Below are positions 5,642 through 8,029 of a DNA stretch of 8,029 nucleotides, piece after piece. The number at the start of each line of letters is the position of its first letter. The first letter of the stretch is position 1. Both the position numbers and the translations under genes were made by a program. The stretch is from assembly GCA_965371245.1 (NCBI GenBank), contig CBDUXT010000158.1:1-8029 (forward strand), in the 5' to 3' direction. Under the pieces are notes generated by a model. The model did not search any database and was not told where the DNA came from. It worked only from the letters and a program-made list of their open reading frames with translations. The DNA comes from CBDUXT01 sp965371245 (GTDB taxonomy: Bacteria; Planctomycetota; Phycisphaerae; UBA1845).

Positions 5642-6389
5642 GATCCGCCGCCAGCTTTCGATACAGCTCCACCACTTGCCGGGGATGATAGTCCTTGCGG
5701 AGGTAGAGCCGGGGGCAGGGGACCGCCCAGGGTGCGACCGGATCGATGGCCCCGGCGTCATAGGCCGCCAACACCGCGAGTAGCGCCGCCGTCCCGGCCT
5801 CAATGGCCTTGCATCCGATCGTATGGGGACGGTCATCCGCCACGATTGTCGGGCGAGCGTGCCGCAGAATCGGACCGCTGTCGATCCCCTCGTCGAGCAG
5901 ATGGATCGTCGCCCCGACGTACTCGGGTTCTTCGTTCAACAGGGGGTAGAAGTTGGTCGCCGTTCCGCGATAGTACGGCGAAAGACCCAGGTGCATGTTG
6001 ATCATCCGCAGCGGCCAGCGGCTCAACAGCGGTGCCTTGATCAGGTTCGTGCCGAAGACGACGACCATGTCCACGCCCGCCGACTCGAGAAACGTAACCG
6101 TCCCATGGGTGTTCAGCGAGCCGGGCGTGATGCGGCGAACCGCACAGCCGTCGCGGGGATGGATCCAGTCGGCGCCGCGACCGAAGAACCGCTTCTCTTG
6201 GCGGGTACGCTCCAGGAAATGCTCAGCCACGATGGCACGTTCGCGGCCACTGAGTTCATCGACCTCGACATCAGCCGAGAGGTAGCAGGGTTCCTCATAG
6301 CCCACCGCGACTACGCGAAATCGGGCCAAGAGCCGGTTCGCGAGGTAGCGGTGGCGGATATCGACGCTGGTGAGGACGCCGATGTTCAT
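5580..6389 (-). CDS. Formyltransferase-family protein (10-formyl-tetrahydrofolate type)
   Basis: The 269-residue product has the formyl transferase N-terminal fold: NIGVLTSVD at the start, GVDMVVVFGTNLIK (105-118), then INMHLGLSPYYRG (130-142) with the catalytic pair Asn131 and His133, and GATIHLLDEGIDSGPIL (159-175) with catalytic Asp170. These residues are the classical Asn-His-Asp set of PurN and Fmt, so formyl transfer from 10-formyl-tetrahydrofolate is likely. It is longer than PurN and lacks the C-terminal tRNA-binding domain of Fmt. About 70 residues after the first strand (with DWIHPRD at 74-80) are not standard. Many such stand-alone proteins formylate amino sugars or surface-polysaccharide groups, but the acceptor is unknown. 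ATG at 6389 is preferred over TTG at 6407 because it begins the fold directly; no clear ribosome site is seen. The stop overlaps the convergent gene. Confidence 0.85.
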   Translation of the reverse strand: MNIGVLTSVDIRHRYLANRLLARFRVVAVGYEEPCYLSADVEVDELSGRERAIVAEHFLERTRQEKRFFGRGADWIHPRDGCAVRRITPGSLNTHGTVTFLESAGVDMVVVFGTNLIKAPLLSRWPLRMINMHLGLSPYYRGTATNFYPLLNEEPEYVGATIHLLDEGIDSGPILRHARPTIVADDRPHTIGCKAIEAGTAALLAVLAAYDAGAIDPVAPWAVPCPRLYLRKDYHPRQVVELYRKLAADLILRYVERARRVAPRVRLVD

Positions 6390-6469
6390 GCGATCTGGCC
6401 ATGCCAACGGCGAAAGCCACGCCGGCAGCGACTCGTATCGAGGTCACGTCGCCCAGGGGCAGCTCCGTG

Positions 6470-6510
6470 AAAAAAGAAGGCCGACCAAGCCGCTGTGGCT
6501 TGGTCGGCCT
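6470..6510 (-). terminator. Intrinsic terminator of the downstream beta-barrel gene
   Basis: A perfect 14-bp stem (6478-6491 with 6497-6510) around a 5-base loop is followed on the minus strand by TC and six T residues (6475-6470). It lies about 80 bases after the stop of the gene ending at 6589. It therefore separates that gene from the formyltransferase gene, which needs its own promoter or read-through. Confidence 0.92.
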
Positions 6511-6588
6511 GTTGCCATCGTCCCGTTGGGCCCTGCCGAACGACCGTCCTCGCGCACGTCGCGAAGTCGATCGGGCAAGGCACAACCG

Positions 6589-7410
6589 CTAGTTGTTCAG
6601 GGCGTACGCGTAGGACAACTTCGCACCGAAGTCCGGCGTGTCGTGCGTATGGTCAAGACCGATCTGCAAGGCAAAGCCGATCTTCTCGGTGGCCGTCTTG
6701 TCCCATTCCCAACCAAGCTCAACCATGTCGATGTCGTTGCTGCCATTGTGCAGGCCGCTGTTGTGAACGTAGTCGGCGACCCAGCGAACCGCGCCGTCGG
6801 CACAAAGCGGACCATCCAGGCCGAGGATGAACCCCCACTGGAACTCCCGGAGATTCTCGTCGTTGTCGCCGTTGGTCGTCGTCACGAAACCGTTCATGTG
6901 CGACCGAATACCGCTGTCGTATTCATTCGTGAGGATCAAACGGAACTCGGCGTCCACCCCGTCGGAGTTATTCCCGGTGGGAACCCGGAACGTCGTGCGT
7001 AGCGCCATCGCGGGCCAGTTGTCCATGGGCTCACGGAACCGCCAGGTGAAGCCGAGCCTCGTGTCGGCGTTGCCCTCATCGGCCGCGCCGACGTCGCCAC
7101 CGTCTCCGAACGTGACCGGAACCTGGGCGAAAACCTCGAGTCCTTCGCCGGCTCCCCAGACCAGGCTCGGGGTGATCACGTGGTTGTCACCGCTGCCACC
7201 CGCATTATGGAAGGACCCGGTTTGCCACCCGTAGGTAAGGCGCAGGTCAACCTGCCCCTCCGGGATGGTCGTCGCGTCATCGACCGACCACAGCTCCGAG
7301 ATCAGGTTTGGACCGCCCGACGTCATGGTCGTTGTGGTGTTCGAGTCCTGCGCCACCGCCATCGCGGCAAATGCCAGAACCGGTGTTATCGAAATCAAGA
7401 TTCGTTTCAT
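6589..7410 (-). CDS. Secreted beta-barrel protein, transporter-like (PF13557-like)
   Basis: The start is ATG at 7410, preceded by GGAGAG (7423-7418) at seven bases. The upstream extension to 7485 has no ribosome site and would bury the signal peptide. The 273-residue product begins MKRILISITPVLAFAAMAVA, a clear Sec signal peptide cleaved near residue 21. The mature protein starts with a Thr-rich stretch and then GPNLISELWSVDDATTIPEG, followed by VDLRLTYGWQTGS, LVWGAGEGLEVFAQVPVTFG and further alternating strands to LSYAYALNN. This is the pattern of an outer-membrane barrel of the same broad family as the one at 1072-1923, but the two share little direct sequence. Unlike that protein it does not end in Phe. 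Substrate unknown. Transcription ends at the terminator at 6470-6510, so it is monocistronic. No convincing promoter was found in 7424-7720. Confidence 0.82.
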   Translation of the reverse strand: MKRILISITPVLAFAAMAVAQDSNTTTTMTSGGPNLISELWSVDDATTIPEGQVDLRLTYGWQTGSFHNAGGSGDNHVITPSLVWGAGEGLEVFAQVPVTFGDGGDVGAADEGNADTRLGFTWRFREPMDNWPAMALRTTFRVPTGNNSDGVDAEFRLILTNEYDSGIRSHMNGFVTTTNGDNDENLREFQWGFILGLDGPLCADGAVRWVADYVHNSGLHNGSNDIDMVELGWEWDKTATEKIGFALQIGLDHTHDTPDFGAKLSYAYALNN

Positions 7411-7722
7411 CTGCGTTCTCTCCGAACAGAGCATTCGAGTGTGTTTCGGAACCACAAGTGCCGCCCAGCCGCGCCAGCCGGGCACGACACCCGTACGTCG
7501 ATTGTTGCAAGTTTACTCACCCATCGGCGCGCGCCAAGCAAAGAATTTCACGAATCTATGAAAACCGTGCGTCGGCGCCCGGCCGCGCGAGGATGCCTCA
7601 AATGCAAGAATGGCACTTAAACTATTAGATCGCAATAGGTTATAGCCGTATCGGGGTTCAGGCGCCGTCGGCGGTGCGTACCCTAGTATCTGGTCAACCT
7701 TGAATCTGCGGCTTTGCTCGGT
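7411..7722. other. Upstream region of the beta-barrel gene, no gene seen
   Basis: No frame gives a protein-like translation. It carries the ribosome site GGAGAG (7423-7418, minus) and a 10-bp palindrome GGCGCGCGCC (7526-7535). TATAAC (7644-7639, minus) is a good -10 element but lacks a -35. The promoter of the barrel gene must lie here or further right, but I cannot place it. The 10-mer GCAAGTTTAC at 7507-7516 recurs at 7808-7817. Confidence 0.45.
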
Positions 7723-7802
7723 GGGTGACCCATTCTTTAGAGGCGGGGGACTCGAATGGTCTCCGGATTCGCGTCCCCCACGGCTAAAGCCACGGGCCAC
7801 CC
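7723..7802. repeat. 80-base imperfect hairpin element (REP/MITE-like)
   Basis: Paired blocks run inward: GGGTGACCC (7723-7731) with GGGCCACCC (7794-7802, one mismatch), CTTTAG (7735-7740) with CTAAAG (7784-7789), GGGGGAC (7745-7751) with GTCCCCC (7773-7779), and CGAAT (7753-7757) with ATTCG (7767-7771). The complementary blocks keep register along the whole element, so it folds into one long hairpin. A short minus-strand frame through it is an artefact of the repeat. It resembles dispersed hairpin repeats of planctomycete-type genomes. Confidence 0.7.
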
Positions 7803-7824
7803 AACCCGCAAGTTTACGCGTGAC

Positions 7825-7840
7825 GATGCACTAGTGCATC
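7825..7840. repeat. Perfect 16-bp palindrome
   Basis: GATGCACTAGTGCATC is fully self-complementary. It sits between two hairpin repeats and near no recognised start codon, so a role as operator for a neighbouring gene cannot be shown. It could be part of the repeat cluster. Confidence 0.55.
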
Positions 7841-7897
7841 TTCACTCCTGAATCTGCGGGTTTTCGTTACCCGGAACGCCGCGACCGGTCGTGCTAA

Positions 7898-7955
7898 TCA
7901 GAGCCTGCCGCGCTAGCGGCGGGACCAGTCCGCGGGCTAGCGCCCGCGGCTCTGA
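7898..7955. repeat. Nested double hairpin repeat
   Basis: An outer stem TCAGAGCC (7898-7905) with GGCTCTGA (7948-7955) encloses two inner hairpins. The first is an 8-bp stem with one G-U pair at 7904-7911 and 7916-7923. The second is a perfect 8-bp stem, CCGCGGGC (7930-7937) with GCCCGCGG (7942-7949). Both loops are centred on CTAG-containing cores. The outer and inner stems share two bases at each side, so not all pairs can form at once. No T-run follows. Elements with GCTAGC-centred GC hairpins flanked by CAGAGCC are, to my knowledge, common in planctomycete intergenic DNA. Confidence 0.65.
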
Positions 7956-8029
7956 CTCGGCAACGAACCCGGCAAAAGAGATATAACCGAAAGTTGTGGA
8001 TCGTGACGGGATAAAAAAGCGGCGTATCC
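7956..8029. other. Right-edge sequence, unassigned
   Basis: About 70 bases of mixed composition. On the minus strand one frame stays open from the edge to about 7938, ending within the second hairpin, which is too short to judge. It could be the tail of a gene outside the window or plain spacer. Confidence 0.3.

Larger units (their letters stand above)
7701..7859. repeat. Direct repeat TGAATCTGCGG bounding a hairpin element
   Basis: The 11-mer TGAATCTGCGG occurs at 7701-7711 and 7849-7859, each followed by a T-rich stretch. The copies bracket the 80-base hairpin and the palindrome at 7825-7840. It may mark tandem copies of a repeat unit or the ends of an inserted element; 11 bp is long for a target-site duplication. 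Confidence 0.4.

Noticed and set aside
6370..7002. 210-codon plus-strand frame
   Set aside because: It crosses the terminator and the antisense of the beta-barrel gene, and has no recognisable domain.
7513..7800. 95-codon minus-strand frame through the hairpin
   Set aside because: It is an open frame created by the repeat element and has no ribosome site.

Overview
The window looks like chromosomal DNA of a high-GC bacterium, most plausibly a planctomycete-type lineage. That is an inference from three things: a very small lipoprotein of a kind common there, two secreted beta-barrel proteins with the N-terminal style of the phenol-degradation 'MetA' transporter family, and intergenic gaps filled with hairpin-forming GC-rich repeats. 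No phage, IS transposase, CRISPR array, tRNA or rRNA is visible.

Layout. At the left edge an incomplete minus-strand gene (1-429) of unknown function runs out of the window; it has a good promoter (510-537) and a perfect operator-like palindrome in its leader. Bases 538-817 hold no gene I can support. Next is a probable minus-strand operon (2547 down to 818): an isoprenylcysteine/phospholipid-type membrane methyltransferase, a secreted beta-barrel protein and a 60-residue lipoprotein, driven by a near-consensus promoter at 2636-2663. A gap of about 640 bases carries a 24-bp-arm hairpin repeat and the fbp leader.

On the plus strand lies class I fructose-1,6-bisphosphatase (3184-4191; GTG start with an AGGAGG ribosome binding site). 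It is followed by a stand-alone PAS plus Fis-type helix-turn-helix regulator (4441-5184), whose promoter region carries an 11-bp-spaced direct repeat and a 13-bp palindrome. A small DUF3052-like protein (about 5165-5641) overlaps the regulator's end and is probably co-transcribed with it.

Convergent on the minus strand are a formyltransferase-family protein (6389-5580), whose 3' end overlaps the DUF3052-like gene by about 62 bases, and a second secreted beta-barrel protein (7410-6589) with a clear intrinsic terminator. Bases 7411-8029 have no recognisable gene but contain an 80-base imperfect hairpin, a 16-bp palindrome and a nested double hairpin.

Overall the genes concern central carbon metabolism (fbp), envelope functions (methyltransferase, barrels, lipoprotein, perhaps the formyltransferase) and one regulator. 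I see no convincing new multi-gene system. The most interesting items are the uncharacterised left-edge gene with its operator, the cysteine-bearing PAS-Fis regulator with its structured promoter, and the dispersed hairpin elements.
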